Below, in pieces: positions 14,932 through 24,724 of a DNA stretch of 47,674 bases; the first letter of the stretch is position 1, and each line of letters starts with the position of its first letter. Made by a program: the position numbers and the translations under genes. The notes beneath the pieces are model-generated. The model was not told the origin of the DNA, did not search any database, and worked only from the letters and a program-made list of their open reading frames with translations. This DNA comes from Paramuribaculum sp. (lineage in GTDB: Bacteria; Bacteroidota; Bacteroidia; Bacteroidales; Muribaculaceae): assembly GCA_029060545.1 (NCBI GenBank), contig JAIDTT010000032.1, positions 1 to 47,674 on the forward strand, given 5' to 3'.

Positions 14932-15495
14932 ATGATTACCGTTATCTACTGCCACCCTTATCCCGGAAGCTTCAACCACAGCATCCTCCAGTCCGTAACC
15001 GATCTGCTCAGCGCCCGCGGCGATGAGTACGACGTGATCGATCTATATGCCGAAGGATTCAATCCGGTGCTCGACCGCTCCGGCCTCGCACTTTTCTCCA
15101 AAGGCGAATCCGATGACGAGATGGTAGGACGCTATCAGCTCGCCCTCACCCGCGCCAACAGCGTGATATTCATTTTCCCTATCTGGTGGGGTATGATGCC
15201 GGCGATGCTCAAGGGATTTATCGACAAGGTATTCCTCAAAGGCACTATCTACGACGATACTCCCGAGGGCGGTATGCTCCCCTGTCTGAGCATCGACAAG
15301 ACTACCGTAGTGACCACTTCGCAGGCTCCCACAGCCATGATAGAGCCTTTCATTCAGGGCTATTTTATCCCCAACGTACTTAACACGGTAGGCATCAACA
15401 ATGTGACGTGGCTCAACTGCGATCAGGTCAAGACCGGAACTCCGCAGCATCGCAAGGAGTTTATGGCCGACGTGCTTGAAGCAATCGCAAAGTAG
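14932..15495 (+). CDS. flavodoxin-fold NAD(P)H:quinone oxidoreductase
   Basis: This 187-residue flavoprotein is of the MdaB/KefF/YwrO group (Flavodoxin_2). The N-terminal YCHPYPGSFNHSIL binds the FMN/FAD phosphate and the central FPIWWGMMPAMLKGFIDKVF is the family's ring-binding signature. It probably makes two-electron reductions of quinones or similar acceptors. It follows the GntR gene by 61 bp with no clear -7 box; a GTTGTAG half-site of the operon palindrome lies in that gap. Its 3' end overlaps the end of miaA on the other strand by 35 bp. Confidence 0.9.
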   Translation: MITVIYCHPYPGSFNHSILQSVTDLLSARGDEYDVIDLYAEGFNPVLDRSGLALFSKGESDDEMVGRYQLALTRANSVIFIFPIWWGMMPAMLKGFIDKVFLKGTIYDDTPEGGMLPCLSIDKTTVVTTSQAPTAMIEPFIQGYFIPNVLNTVGINNVTWLNCDQVKTGTPQHRKEFMADVLEAIAK

Positions 15496-16369
15496 GCTCT
15501 ACCATATCGCAACGAGCGTCGAGACGCACCAGATCGGTGTAGCGGCGCATCCAAGTGAGTTGCTTCTTGGCATACACGCGCGTATTCTTGGCAATACGCG
15601 CTATCGCTGTATTACGATCCATCAGGCCGTCGAAGTAGGCAAACATCTCTTTGAGCCCCACGGTATTTAGCGAATTGAGGCTACGCAGTGGATATACGCG
15701 TCGCGCCTCGTCCTCAAGTCCGTCGGCAACCATGCGACCGACACGCGAGTTGATGCGGTCAAAGAGCATCTCGCGCGGCCACTCGGGGGCTACCATCAGC
15801 ACATCGAAATCACGCGCCTGCTTCTCCTTGCCAAGCAGCGATGAGTATGGTACACCGGCTTCGAGACTCACCTCTATGGCATGGATCAGCCGGCCATGAT
15901 TATTAAGGTCGACACGGCCATAATAGTCGGGGTCAACATCGTGGAGCCACTGCTGCAGCGCGTCAAGTCCGTGCGTATGAAAAAATTCGACCACGCGGGC
16001 GCGGGTCGCGTCAGGCACGTCGGGCAACCGGTCAAGTCCGTTGATGACGGCGTCAATATACATCATCGAGCCGCCGCAGAGTATCGCCACTTCGCTCTTG
16101 CGCCACATCGCGGGGAGCAATGCAAGCACTTCCTGCTCATAGCGCGCGGCGCTGTATGGCTCGTCGAGAGATGCGACTCCTACGAAGTGATGGCACACAC
16201 GGCTCAGATCATCGGCCGTAGGGGCAGCCGTGACTATTGGTATGTCGCGGTAGATCTGCCTTGAATCGGCTGAAATGATGTCGCAGCCAATCTTCTCGGC
16301 CAGATCGAGAGCCAGAGCAGACTTACCGGAAGCCGTAGGTCCGGTGATCACGAGGAGCAGTCGGCTCAT
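15461..16369 (-). CDS. miaA: tRNA dimethylallyltransferase MiaA
   Basis: The 302-residue enzyme adds a dimethylallyl group to A37 of tRNAs that read UNN codons. The P-loop GPTASGKS is at 10-17 and the catalytic Asp is D35 in SADSRQIY. The tRNA-binding region includes LNNHGRLIHAIEV, and the C-terminal YAKKQLTWMRR motif is present. The segment after SADSRQIYRD (PIVTAAPT) differs a little from the canonical GTAKP loop but keeps the T and A. It starts on the base next to the pepT stop codon and is probably translated from the pepT transcript. Confidence 0.95.
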   Translation of the reverse strand: MSRLLLVITGPTASGKSALALDLAEKIGCDIISADSRQIYRDIPIVTAAPTADDLSRVCHHFVGVASLDEPYSAARYEQEVLALLPAMWRKSEVAILCGGSMMYIDAVINGLDRLPDVPDATRARVVEFFHTHGLDALQQWLHDVDPDYYGRVDLNNHGRLIHAIEVSLEAGVPYSSLLGKEKQARDFDVLMVAPEWPREMLFDRINSRVGRMVADGLEDEARRVYPLRSLNSLNTVGLKEMFAYFDGLMDRNTAIARIAKNTRVYAKKQLTWMRRYTDLVRLDARCDMVEPTLRLLQARRP

Positions 16370-17596
16370 CTATCGATCTGCTACTATGCGGGCTATCTCT
16401 ACGATGACTTTGGTGGCTTTCTCCATCGAGGGGATGGGAACGAATTCGTATCGGCCATGGAAGTTGAGACCGCCGGCGAAGATGTTGGGACACGGCAGAC
16501 CCATAAATGATAGCTGGGCGCCGTCTGTGCCGCCACGGATAGGTACTACCTTGGGCTCTACATCGGCAGCTTTCATGGCTTCGACTGCAATGTCGATGAT
16601 ATGGGGCAGCGGCTCTATCTTCTCGCGCATATTATAATACTGGTCCTTGATATCGAGCGATGCGACGCCGGGGAATTCATGGTTGATCTTGCGCGTGAGG
16701 TGCTCGAATTCCTTCTTTCGACGTTCGAAGCGGTCGCGGTCGTGGTCGCGAATGATGTAGGTAAGCACTGTCTGCTCCACAGTGCCTTCGATCGATACGA
16801 GATGATAGAATCCCTCGTAGCCTTCGGTATGCTCGGGTGTCTCCCAGCGCGGAAGCATGATGGCAAACTGATTGGCGATGCGGAGCGAATTGATCATCTT
16901 ATGTTTGGCGTAGCCGGGATGTACGTTGCGGCCGGTGAATGTGACGCGAGCCACGGCTGCGTTGAAATTCTCATATTCGAGCTCTCCTACCTCGCCGCCG
17001 TCCATCGTATATGCCCACTCGGCTCCGAAGCGTTCCACATTGAATTTGTGGGCGCCCTTGCCTATCTCTTCATCGGGGTTGAAGGCTATGCGGATCTTGC
17101 CGTGCTTGATTTCGGGATGCTCCATGAGATACTGCACGGCGGTGACGATCTCGGCAATACCGGCCTTGTCGTCGGCGCCGAGCAGGGTGTTGCCGTCGGT
17201 GACAATGAGATCCTGCCCTACATAGTGGAGCAGTTCGGGGAATTCAGCGGGCGACAATACGATGCCTTTCTCCTGATTGAGTACGATCGGCTCGCCGTCG
17301 AAGGACTTGACGATGCGCGGACGTACGTGATGACCGCTCATATCGGGCGATGTGTCGAGGTGGGCGATAAAACCGATGGTGGGCACCCCGGGCTTGTCGG
17401 TATTGGCCGGGAGGGAGGCCATAAGGTAGCCGTTGTCGTCGAGCGACACCTCTGTCAATCCCATTTTCTTGAGTTCCTCTTCGAGGAATCTGGCAAAAAT
17501 CATCTGTCCGGGCGTGGAGGGAGTGAGGTTGGTGAGTTCGTCGCTCTGCGTATCAAACTCTACATATCGGAGAAATTTGTCGACTACTGAATTCAT
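16370..17596 (-). CDS. pepT: peptidase T (tripeptide aminopeptidase)
   Basis: This 408-residue cytoplasmic M20B metallopeptidase removes N-terminal residues from tripeptides. Zinc-site and catalytic residues are visible: H79 and D81 in AHLDTSPD, bridging D142 in LGADDKAG, and the E176/E177 pair in NPDEEIGKG. The C-terminal half has the [18 protein letters not shown] signature, which includes the substrate-binding Arg. Length is normal. A -7 box TAATTTTG (17637-17644) lies about 40 nt upstream. miaA follows without a gap. Confidence 0.95.
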   Translation of the reverse strand: MNSVVDKFLRYVEFDTQSDELTNLTPSTPGQMIFARFLEEELKKMGLTEVSLDDNGYLMASLPANTDKPGVPTIGFIAHLDTSPDMSGHHVRPRIVKSFDGEPIVLNQEKGIVLSPAEFPELLHYVGQDLIVTDGNTLLGADDKAGIAEIVTAVQYLMEHPEIKHGKIRIAFNPDEEIGKGAHKFNVERFGAEWAYTMDGGEVGELEYENFNAAVARVTFTGRNVHPGYAKHKMINSLRIANQFAIMLPRWETPEHTEGYEGFYHLVSIEGTVEQTVLTYIIRDHDRDRFERRKKEFEHLTRKINHEFPGVASLDIKDQYYNMREKIEPLPHIIDIAVEAMKAADVEPKVVPIRGGTDGAQLSFMGLPCPNIFAGGLNFHGRYEFVPIPSMEKATKVIVEIARIVADR

Positions 17597-17636
17597 GACG
17601 TTAATAGAATTATAGGTGAGTTTCTTATCTACACCG

Positions 17637-17644
17637 CAAAATTA
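17637..17644 (-). promoter_or_regulatory. pepT -7 promoter box
   Basis: TAATTTTG on the minus strand fits TAnnTTTG, with a T-rich region upstream that contains the hutI stop codon. It gives a leader of about 35 nt. Confidence 0.45.
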
Positions 17645-17653
17645 ACAAAAAAA

Positions 17654-18898
17654 CTAATTACTATATATACACCCATCGAAAAATATACGGCTTATATACG
17701 GTTCGGTGTACATATAGGCCATAGTGGCGAGCGGATCGGCGTCGGTAACCGGACGGTTGCCCACAATAAGGTTGGCACGCTTTCCGCGGGCTATCGAGCC
17801 CAGGTCGTCGCCGAGCCCCATGGCGTAGGCACCGTTGAGAGTGGCAGCATTGAAGGCTTCAGCCGGATCGAGGCGCATCTTGATGCAGCCCATGGCGTAG
17901 ACAAAACGCATATCGCCGGACGGCGACGAACCGGGATTGAAATCCGACGCGAGAGCCACTATAGCGCCGCTATCTACGGCGCGACGAGCCGGGCCGTAGG
18001 GCATACCGAGGAAGAAGGATGCGCCTGGGAGCATGGTGGCCACGGTATCGCCGGCGGCAAGCATACGGATATCAGCATCGCTTGCGCGCTCAAGATGATC
18101 GACCGACAGCGCGTCGTGAGACACAGCCACTTTCACTCCACCGGAGGCATCGAGCTCACAGCCGTGGATCTTTGGCTGCATACCGTAGCGTGCAGCCGCT
18201 TCAAGTATGCGCGCAGTCTCGCCGGGAGTGAAGAAGCCTGCGTCGCAGAACACGTCGACATATCTGGCCAGGCCTTCCGCAGCTACTGCCGGAAGCATCT
18301 TTTCGATCACCATATTCACATACTCGTCCTGACGACCTGCGTATTCGCGGCCTACGGCGTGGGCCCCGAGGAAGGTGGCGCGCACCTGAATCGGTACGGT
18401 ATCGGCTATGCGCGCTATCACGCGCAGCATCTTCAGCTCCGACTCTACACTCAGGCCGTAGCCGCTCTTGATCTCAAGTGCTCCGGTACCCATCGACATC
18501 ACCTGACGTACACGCTCCATCGACTGACTGAACAGATCATCCTCCGATGTGGCGGCCAGCCGATCGGCCGAATTGAGTATTCCGCCACCGCGACGGGCTA
18601 TCTCCTCATAGCTGAGTCCGTGGATCTTATCTACAAACTCCTGCCAGCGGCTTCCTGCCCATACGATATGAGAGTGGGAGTCGCACCAGGCAGGCATCAC
18701 CATCGCGCCGTGGCAGTCGAAATCGCTGTCGGCCGGAAGCGTCGGCTGTCCGGTGCCGAAATCCGCGATACGACCGTCGGCAATACGCAGCCACGCATTG
18801 TCGATATACTGCGATGAGTGCATAGGATCTCCTCGCAGACAAGATGCATCGGTCACACCCTGCAGGCGACCGATATTCCGGAGAAGAAGGCTACTCAT
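17654..18898 (-). CDS. hutI: imidazolonepropionase HutI
   Basis: This 414-residue amidohydrolase opens imidazolone-5-propionate to N-formimino-L-glutamate, the third step of histidine breakdown. The metal-binding DSHSHIVWAG motif (HxH), the KIHGCEL segment and the LASDFNPGSSPSGDM metal-Asp region are present. I chose ATG 18898, which overlaps the hutH stop by 8 bp, over an in-frame upstream ATG at 18928. It is the last gene of the hut operon. Confidence 0.95.
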   Translation of the reverse strand: MSSLLLRNIGRLQGVTDASCLRGDPMHSSQYIDNAWLRIADGRIADFGTGQPTLPADSDFDCHGAMVMPAWCDSHSHIVWAGSRWQEFVDKIHGLSYEEIARRGGGILNSADRLAATSEDDLFSQSMERVRQVMSMGTGALEIKSGYGLSVESELKMLRVIARIADTVPIQVRATFLGAHAVGREYAGRQDEYVNMVIEKMLPAVAAEGLARYVDVFCDAGFFTPGETARILEAAARYGMQPKIHGCELDASGGVKVAVSHDALSVDHLERASDADIRMLAAGDTVATMLPGASFFLGMPYGPARRAVDSGAIVALASDFNPGSSPSGDMRFVYAMGCIKMRLDPAEAFNAATLNGAYAMGLGDDLGSIARGKRANLIVGNRPVTDADPLATMAYMYTEPYISRIFFDGCIYSN

Positions 18899-20378
18899 TG
18901 GTGCGGAGGAAATTGACGGATGCCTCAATCAGGGGCGACATCACGGTGTCGTTTTCAAGATAAGGCACTTCGAGACGGTAGCGCGAGTACCACTCTTCGA
19001 GCAGTGGCGATGTACGGGCCGGGCGGCGCAGATCGAGCGCCTGCATGGCATTGAAGAGCTCTATGGCGAGCACTCGTTCCGTATTGTCGACGATGCGGCA
19101 GAGCTTGGTAGCTGAGTTAGCGCCCATCGACACATGGTCTTCCTGTCCCTGCGACGACGGGATGCTGTCGCAGCTCGTGGGCCAGCAGAGTCCCTTCGAC
19201 TGATTTACGATCGAAGCGGCGGCATACTGCGGAATCATGAATCCGGAGTTGAGACCCGGATTGGCCACAAGGAAGGAGGGCAGACCGCGGGCACCGGATA
19301 TCAGGCGGTATGTGCGGCGCTCGGAGATGTTGCCGAGTTCGGCTGCGGCAATAGCAAGGTAGTCCATCGGCAGGGCTATAGGCTCGCCGTGGAAGTTGCC
19401 GGCTGATACTATGAGGTCCTCTTCGGGGAAGATGGTGGGATTGTCGGTAACGGAATTAACCTCGGTCTCGATCACCCGGGTCACATAGCTGAGAGCATCC
19501 TTCATGGCACCGTGTACCTGCGGCATACAGCGGAATGAATAGGGATCCTGCACGTGCTGCTTATGGGCGGCCATCATCGGACTGCCTTCGAGGTAGTGAC
19601 GCACGGCACGCGCCGTGGCAAGCTGCCCGGGGTGAGGACGAGCCATATTGACTTCATCGCCGAAGGGCTCGATACGGCCGTCGAACACGTCGAGGCTGAG
19701 CGAACCGATCTTGTCGGCCAGAGCGCTCAGACGGCGCAGACGGATTATGGCCCAAACGGCGTGGGACGACATGAACTGTGTGCCGTTGAGCAGCGCCAGA
19801 CCCTCTTTCGATACCAGACGGATGGGCTGCCAGCCTTTGGCTTCGAGCGCTTCAGAGGCTACCATGCGCTTGCCTTTCCACACCACTTCACCGAGACCGA
19901 GCAGCGGCAGACACATATTGGCGAGCGGGGCGAGATCGCCGGAGGCTCCGAGCGAACCCTGCTGATATACCACGGGGATCATATCGTCGTTGAACATATC
20001 GAGCAGACGCTGCACGGTGACGAGCTGCACGCCCGACTTTCCGAGGGCGAGCGACTTCACCTTATTGAGCATCATTATCTTCACGATCTCGGGGTCGACA
20101 GTATCACCACATCCGCAACTGTGACTCTTCACGAGATTTTCCTGTAGTTTAGACAGGTCATCGGCGCTGATGGAGATATTGCAGAGAGAGCCGAAGCCGG
20201 TGGTAATGCCATAGAGCGGGCGGCCGGCACGGCTGATGGCTTCGTCGAGATACCGGCGGCAGTGCGTGATCAGCTGCTCGCTTTCAGGGCTGAGCGTCAC
20301 TCGCTTATGATGGTCAATGATATCAGCGATATCGCTGATGGTGATTTCCTGTGATGAAATTACGTAAGTGGAATTCAT
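18891..20378 (-). CDS. hutH: histidine ammonia-lyase HutH
   Basis: This 495-residue enzyme deaminates L-histidine to urocanate, the first step of the pathway. The self-forming MIO cofactor arises from A145-S146-G147 in GSLGASGDLAPLANM. Other family hallmarks are YGITTGFGSL near residue 57 and the QEDHVSMGANSATK-type C-terminal motif. Length is within the family range. Its start overlaps the hutU stop by 4 bp. Confidence 0.97.
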   Translation of the reverse strand: MNSTYVISSQEITISDIADIIDHHKRVTLSPESEQLITHCRRYLDEAISRAGRPLYGITTGFGSLCNISISADDLSKLQENLVKSHSCGCGDTVDPEIVKIMMLNKVKSLALGKSGVQLVTVQRLLDMFNDDMIPVVYQQGSLGASGDLAPLANMCLPLLGLGEVVWKGKRMVASEALEAKGWQPIRLVSKEGLALLNGTQFMSSHAVWAIIRLRRLSALADKIGSLSLDVFDGRIEPFGDEVNMARPHPGQLATARAVRHYLEGSPMMAAHKQHVQDPYSFRCMPQVHGAMKDALSYVTRVIETEVNSVTDNPTIFPEEDLIVSAGNFHGEPIALPMDYLAIAAAELGNISERRTYRLISGARGLPSFLVANPGLNSGFMIPQYAAASIVNQSKGLCWPTSCDSIPSSQGQEDHVSMGANSATKLCRIVDNTERVLAIELFNAMQALDLRRPARTSPLLEEWYSRYRLEVPYLENDTVMSPLIEASVNFLRTNE

Positions 20379-22387
20379 AATATAGTATTGTCAATTAAGG
20401 TGTCGTCAGCTATGTTGGGTAATGTCACTTTGAGTTCGGGGGTGAGAGCCATCTGTCGGCGGATAGCGTCGAGCGAACCCTGATTACGCGCCCAGCTACG
20501 GCGGGCGATGCCGTTGTTCACGTCCCAGAAGAGCATATTGTCGATGCGGCGCGATGCTTCTTCCGAACCATCGATCACCATACCGAAGCCGCCGTTGATC
20601 ACTTCGCCCCAGCCTACGCCGCCACCATTATGGAGCGATACCCATGTAGCGCCACGGAAACTGTCGCCGATCACATTGTGCACGGCCATGTCGGCAGTCC
20701 ACTGCGATCCGTCGTAGATATTGGAGGTCTCACGATAGGGGGAGTCCGTGCCGGATACGTCGTGATGGTCGCGACCAAGCACCACGGGACCCTGCAGACG
20801 TCCGTCGGCTATGGCGCGGTTGAATGCCTGGGCTATGCGGCGACGGCCTTCACAATCGGCATATAGGATGCGTGCCTGTGAACCGACGACAAGGCGGTTG
20901 TCGCCCGCGCGGCGTATCCAATGGAGATTGTCGGCGAGCTGACCGCGGATATCTTCGGGAGCTTCGGCAAGCATCTCTTCAAGCACGTCGCCGGCCAGAC
21001 GGTCGGTGAGTTCGAGATCAGACTGCAAACCGGAGGCACATACCCAGCGGAAGGGGCCGAAACCATAGTCGAAGAAGAGCGGCCCCATGATATCCTGTAC
21101 GTAAGAGGGGTAACGGAACGAGCCGTCGGCCTTGACCACATCTGCACCGGCACGGGAAGATTCCAGAAGGAAGGCGTTACCATAATCGAAGAAGTACATA
21201 CCATTGTCGGCCAACTTATTGATTGCTTTCACCTGACGTCGGAGCGACTCCTGCACACATTCGCGGAAACGATCTGGATCGTGAGCCATCATATCCTGTG
21301 CCTCTTCGAGAGTGAGGCCGGCGGGATAGTAGCCTCCGGCCCAGGGATTGTGGAGCGAGGTCTGATCCGAACCGAGATCAACGCGGATATTCTCTTCGGC
21401 AAGACGCTCCCAGAGATCTACGGCATTGCCCTGATATGCGATCGAAAGAGCAAGACCCTCCCTGCGGGCTTCAGCTACGCGGGCTATCAATTCGTCGAGC
21501 GAGGTATATACCTCGTCGACCCATCCCTGCTCCAGACGTTTCGACACCGCTTTAGGATTGATCTCGGCCGTGACGCTAACCACTCCGGCGATATTGCCGG
21601 CCTTAGGCTGCGCACCCGACATACCGCCGAGACCCGATGATACGAAGAGCATACCGGCGAGCGAATCCTGTCCGGCAGGCAGACGCTTGCGCCCGGCATT
21701 GAGCACGGTGATGGTAGTGCCGTGCACGATACCCTGCGGGCCTATATACATGTATGAGCCGGCTGTCATCTGGCCATACTGACTCACTCCAAGCGCATTG
21801 AGGCGCTCCCAGTCGTCGGCTTTGGAATGATTGGGTATCACCATACCGTTGGTCACCACCACTCGTGGAGCCTCTTTGCCCGAAGGGAAGAGTCCGAGGG
21901 GATGGCCGGAATACATCACGAGGGTCTGCTCATCGGTCATCTCGCTGAGATATTTCATCGTGAGGCGATACTGCGCCCAGTTCTGGAATACGGCGCCATT
22001 GCCTCCGTAGGTGATTAGTTCGTGGGGATGCTGAGCCACACGCGGGTCGAGGTTGTTCTGTATCATCATCATTATCGCAGCGGCCTGACGCGAACGCGCC
22101 GGATATGCGTCGATACTCCGGGCATACATCGGGTAGGCGGGGCGGAAACGATACATATATATACGTCCGTATTTCTCAAGCTCTTCGGCAAACTCCGGCG
22201 CAAGAGCGGCGTGCATCTCGGCGGGGAAGTAGCGCAAGGCGTTGCGGAGCGCCAGTTTCTTCTCTTCTTTCGAGAGGATCTGTTTCCGCACCGGGGCGTG
22301 GTTTACCTCCGGGTCGTAGGGCTGAAGTTCTGGCAGTACGGAAGGAATACCTTCCGCTATGGCTTCTTTAAATTGGCTGTCGGTCAT
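20375..22387 (-). CDS. hutU: urocanate hydratase HutU, long form
   Basis: This 670-residue NAD-dependent enzyme hydrates urocanate to imidazolone propionate. Typical segments include YGGNGAVFQNWAQYRL, LVMYSGHPLGLFPS, SDQTSLHNPWAGGYYPAGL, FGPFRWVCASGL, DHHDVSGTDSPYRET and NGGGVGWGEVINGGFG. It is about 110 residues longer than the ~555-residue enzymes of enterobacteria and bacilli; the long form is the usual one in Bacteroidetes. Four-bp overlaps on both sides show tight coupling to ftcD and hutH. Confidence 0.96.
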   Translation of the reverse strand: MTDSQFKEAIAEGIPSVLPELQPYDPEVNHAPVRKQILSKEEKKLALRNALRYFPAEMHAALAPEFAEELEKYGRIYMYRFRPAYPMYARSIDAYPARSRQAAAIMMMIQNNLDPRVAQHPHELITYGGNGAVFQNWAQYRLTMKYLSEMTDEQTLVMYSGHPLGLFPSGKEAPRVVVTNGMVIPNHSKADDWERLNALGVSQYGQMTAGSYMYIGPQGIVHGTTITVLNAGRKRLPAGQDSLAGMLFVSSGLGGMSGAQPKAGNIAGVVSVTAEINPKAVSKRLEQGWVDEVYTSLDELIARVAEARREGLALSIAYQGNAVDLWERLAEENIRVDLGSDQTSLHNPWAGGYYPAGLTLEEAQDMMAHDPDRFRECVQESLRRQVKAINKLADNGMYFFDYGNAFLLESSRAGADVVKADGSFRYPSYVQDIMGPLFFDYGFGPFRWVCASGLQSDLELTDRLAGDVLEEMLAEAPEDIRGQLADNLHWIRRAGDNRLVVGSQARILYADCEGRRRIAQAFNRAIADGRLQGPVVLGRDHHDVSGTDSPYRETSNIYDGSQWTADMAVHNVIGDSFRGATWVSLHNGGGVGWGEVINGGFGMVIDGSEEASRRIDNMLFWDVNNGIARRSWARNQGSLDAIRRQMALTPELKVTLPNIADDTLIDNTIL

Positions 22388-24063
22388 ATCTTTGAGTTTA
22401 CTATTTCCATGATTTTAGCTACGGCATCAGCTGTCTGAGCATTGAGTTGGTCGACACGCCCGCAGATGGCTGCTCGCTTGTCGGCATCGGCAATCGAGGC
22501 TGCATTGATCTTCACATTGAGACCGGCGCCTTCCACTGCTGTGCGTATGGCGAGAGCGCCAACACCGGCATCGGACACAGAGGCAGGATTGCCCTTTTCA
22601 GCCATCTGCTCAAGAAGTGGGAGTGCCTTCATCGCCGTCTGCATAGTAGCGATGGGTACTTCGGCGGCATACTCGTTAGCCTTATCCATAGCCACACGGC
22701 GCGCCTCCTTCTCAGCCTCAGTAGACTTGGGCATCTTTATTGCCTCCATCACCTTATTGAAAGCATCTGTATCGGCATCGACCAGGTGGAGTAGCTCGTC
22801 GGTGAGCGTCTGACCTTGCTCCGCCACGTCGGAAAATTCCTTCCAGCGGGCATCCCATCCGGCCTTGTGGCTCGAAAGATTGGCCACCATAGTGCCGAGG
22901 GCAGCTCCGAGTGCGCCGATATATGCTGAAACGGATCCGCCGCCGGGTGCGGGCGACTCGGACGCGGTAAGATAAGCCAGATTGCGTGCAGTCAGTTCCA
23001 CGAGACTCTTGCCGGCAGTTTCTGCAAGCATATATTCAATCACTTTCTGTTTTGGCTCGAAAGCACCGAGTTCGGCAAGCCCCATGCTGCGCACTGCCAT
23101 ATCCACAATCTCACCTTCGGGCAATCCGCACGAGCGCTGCTGCTTGGCGAGGAAATACTTGCCTGCGTCGATGAGCACGGAGCGGGGCACAAGGCCCACG
23201 ATTTCGGTGCCGGTGACACGGATACCACGGGCCTGAGCCGCACGACACACTTCGTCGAATGCCACATGGAGCGGTGTACGAGTGATGTCGGTGATATTCA
23301 TCGACACCTGTGCGATGCCATACTCCTCGATAAACCAGCCTATGGCTTTGGTGGCGGGCAGTGTACCCGGCTGCATCACAGGATTGCCCTGCGCATCTTT
23401 CACCAGCTCGCCGTCTTTGCGAAGCACGCGACCCTTCTCTCTTACGTCGAAAGCTATAGCGTTGGCGCGGCGGGTGGAGGTGGTATTGAGATTGAAATTT
23501 ACTGCTATTAGGAAGTTGCGCGCACCTACAGCGGTGGCTCCTGTGCGGGCTGCCGCCTCATCCCAGGAGCGATCGCCGAAATCGGCGCCGTCCTCTCCGC
23601 CCAGACGAGCGGCGAGACCTTCATACTCACCCTGACGGCACACAGCGAGATTCTTGCGCTCAGGCTTGAATGCCGAAGCCTCGTATGCGTAGACCGGGAT
23701 GGATAGTTCATCAGCTATACGCCGGCCAAGCTGCCGAGCCCGCTGAGCACACTCTTCGAGAGTGATACCCTGCACGGGCACGAGAGGAAGCACGTCGGTA
23801 GCTCCCATACGAGGATGCGCACCCTTATGGCTGCGCATATCAATAAGCTCCGATGCCCGTTTCACGGCGCGGAATGCCGCTTCCATCACCGGCTCTGGTT
23901 CGCCGGCAAAGGTCATCACCGTACGGTTGGTGGCTTCTCCGGGATCTACATCGAGCAGCTTAACACCACTCACTGAGCGTACTGCGTCGGCTATAGCCTC
24001 TATCACATCGGGGCGACGTCCCTCACTGAAGTTAGGCACGCACTCTATTATCTTTTTCTGCAT
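22384..24063 (-). CDS. ftcD: bifunctional glutamate formimidoyltransferase / formimidoyl-THF cyclodeaminase
   Basis: The 559-residue fusion has an N-terminal formiminotransferase (about 1-330, starting IIECVPNFSEGRRPDV, with GAHPRMGATDV) and a C-terminal cyclodeaminase (about 350-559, with SPAPGGGSVSAYIGALGAAL). It moves the formimino group of formiminoglutamate to tetrahydrofolate, releasing glutamate, and then forms methenyl-THF and ammonia. It is the first gene of the hut operon, behind a good promoter. With this enzyme present, no HutG or HutF route is needed. Confidence 0.96.
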   Translation of the reverse strand: MQKKIIECVPNFSEGRRPDVIEAIADAVRSVSGVKLLDVDPGEATNRTVMTFAGEPEPVMEAAFRAVKRASELIDMRSHKGAHPRMGATDVLPLVPVQGITLEECAQRARQLGRRIADELSIPVYAYEASAFKPERKNLAVCRQGEYEGLAARLGGEDGADFGDRSWDEAAARTGATAVGARNFLIAVNFNLNTTSTRRANAIAFDVREKGRVLRKDGELVKDAQGNPVMQPGTLPATKAIGWFIEEYGIAQVSMNITDITRTPLHVAFDEVCRAAQARGIRVTGTEIVGLVPRSVLIDAGKYFLAKQQRSCGLPEGEIVDMAVRSMGLAELGAFEPKQKVIEYMLAETAGKSLVELTARNLAYLTASESPAPGGGSVSAYIGALGAALGTMVANLSSHKAGWDARWKEFSDVAEQGQTLTDELLHLVDADTDAFNKVMEAIKMPKSTEAEKEARRVAMDKANEYAAEVPIATMQTAMKALPLLEQMAEKGNPASVSDAGVGALAIRTAVEGAGLNVKINAASIADADKRAAICGRVDQLNAQTADAVAKIMEIVNSKI

Positions 24064-24089
24064 GATACTCGATTGTTTAGGTTATGATG

Positions 24090-24097
24090 CAAAGATA
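24090..24097 (-). promoter_or_regulatory. hut operon -7 promoter box
   Basis: TATCTTTG on the minus strand, with a TTG 20 nt upstream (complement of 24118-24120), fits the -33/-7 layout. The ATG of ftcD lies 26 nt beyond the box. No obvious repressor palindrome was seen in this short leader. Confidence 0.6.
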
Positions 24098-24143
24098 CTA
24101 ACTTCCCTCCACTATCGCAATATCCGGCCCCCTTATACATAAG

Positions 24144-24174
24144 CCGGCCGCGCACCCTCACGGGTCGCGGCCGG
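24144..24174. terminator. strong GC hairpin between the hut promoter and HU
   Basis: CCGGCCGCG and CGCGGCCGG pair around an inner ACCC/GGGT stem. It lies 60 bp beyond the HU stop, before the hut promoter region, and probably ends HU transcription. A T5 run (24183-24187) follows on the plus strand only, so the minus-strand version lacks a good U-tract. Confidence 0.5.
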
Positions 24175-24233
24175 AAATGGCGTTTTTGAAACTATAGTCG
24201 TTAATTTCTTTCCAATCAGAAAGTTGAGATAGA

Positions 24234-24506
24234 TTACTTCACAACGTCATTGAGTTCGGCTCCGGCTTTGAATTTCACAGCCTTGCGAGCGGGAATGTCG
24301 ATAACTTCTTTTGTGCGGGGGTTGACACCCTTGCGTGCGGTCTTCTCGGATACGGAGAATGTGCCGAAACCGATGAGAGCTACTTTGTCGCCCTTGGCGA
24401 GCTGTTCGCTAACGGTGTTTACTGCAGCTTCTAAGGCAGCCTTAGCCTGAACCTTGGTCAGACCGGCCTTCTCTGCGATAGAGTTGATAAGCTCTGTTTT
24501 GTTCAT
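24234..24506 (-). CDS. HU family DNA-binding protein
   Basis: This 90-residue nucleoid protein has the standard HU/IHF layout: helical N-terminus MNKTELINSIAEKAGLTKVQAKAAL, the beta-core VALIGFGTFSVSEK, and the DNA-gripping arm around the conserved Pro (GVNPRTKEVIDIPARKAVKFKAG). It is a single-gene unit with its own promoter (24567-24574) and a GC hairpin downstream. Confidence 0.97.
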   Translation of the reverse strand: MNKTELINSIAEKAGLTKVQAKAALEAAVNTVSEQLAKGDKVALIGFGTFSVSEKTARKGVNPRTKEVIDIPARKAVKFKAGAELNDVVK

Positions 24507-24566
24507 GACGTTGTAATTTTTAGAAAATATGAATAAATGATATGGTATTTCACTGCGTTAACTTTG

Positions 24567-24574
24567 CAAATATA
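24567..24574 (-). promoter_or_regulatory. HU gene -7 promoter box
   Basis: TATATTTG on the minus strand has a TTG about 21 nt upstream in a very AT-rich region, as expected for a strongly expressed nucleoid-protein gene. It leaves a leader of about 55 nt. Confidence 0.5.
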
Positions 24575-24700
24575 TATCTAAATTCTTAAATTTCACAATA
24601 AAAAATAAAAATATCGCATAATTTTTCGCAAAATAATCATTTTTCCTCCGAATCGCGCTCCTTGGAGGCCGCAGGTGTAGCGGATTTCGGGATTATTCCG

Positions 24701-24708
24701 TATCTTTG
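24701..24708 (+). promoter_or_regulatory. -7 box of the rhomboid operon
   Basis: TATCTTTG fits TAnnTTTG and ends 16 nt before ATG 24725. No clear -33 TTG is seen. Confidence 0.5.
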
Positions 24709-24724
24709 TATTAAAATTACAGAT

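Noticed and set aside
16601-17590. 329-residue plus-strand frame antisense to pepT
   Set aside because: pepT motifs are intact on the minus strand, and the antisense protein shows no family features.
24559-24566. Plus-strand TAACTTTG between HU and the rhomboid gene
   Set aside because: It sits directly beside the HU -7 box on the other strand and 158 bp from the next plus-strand start, where a closer box (24701) exists; retained only as a possible second promoter.
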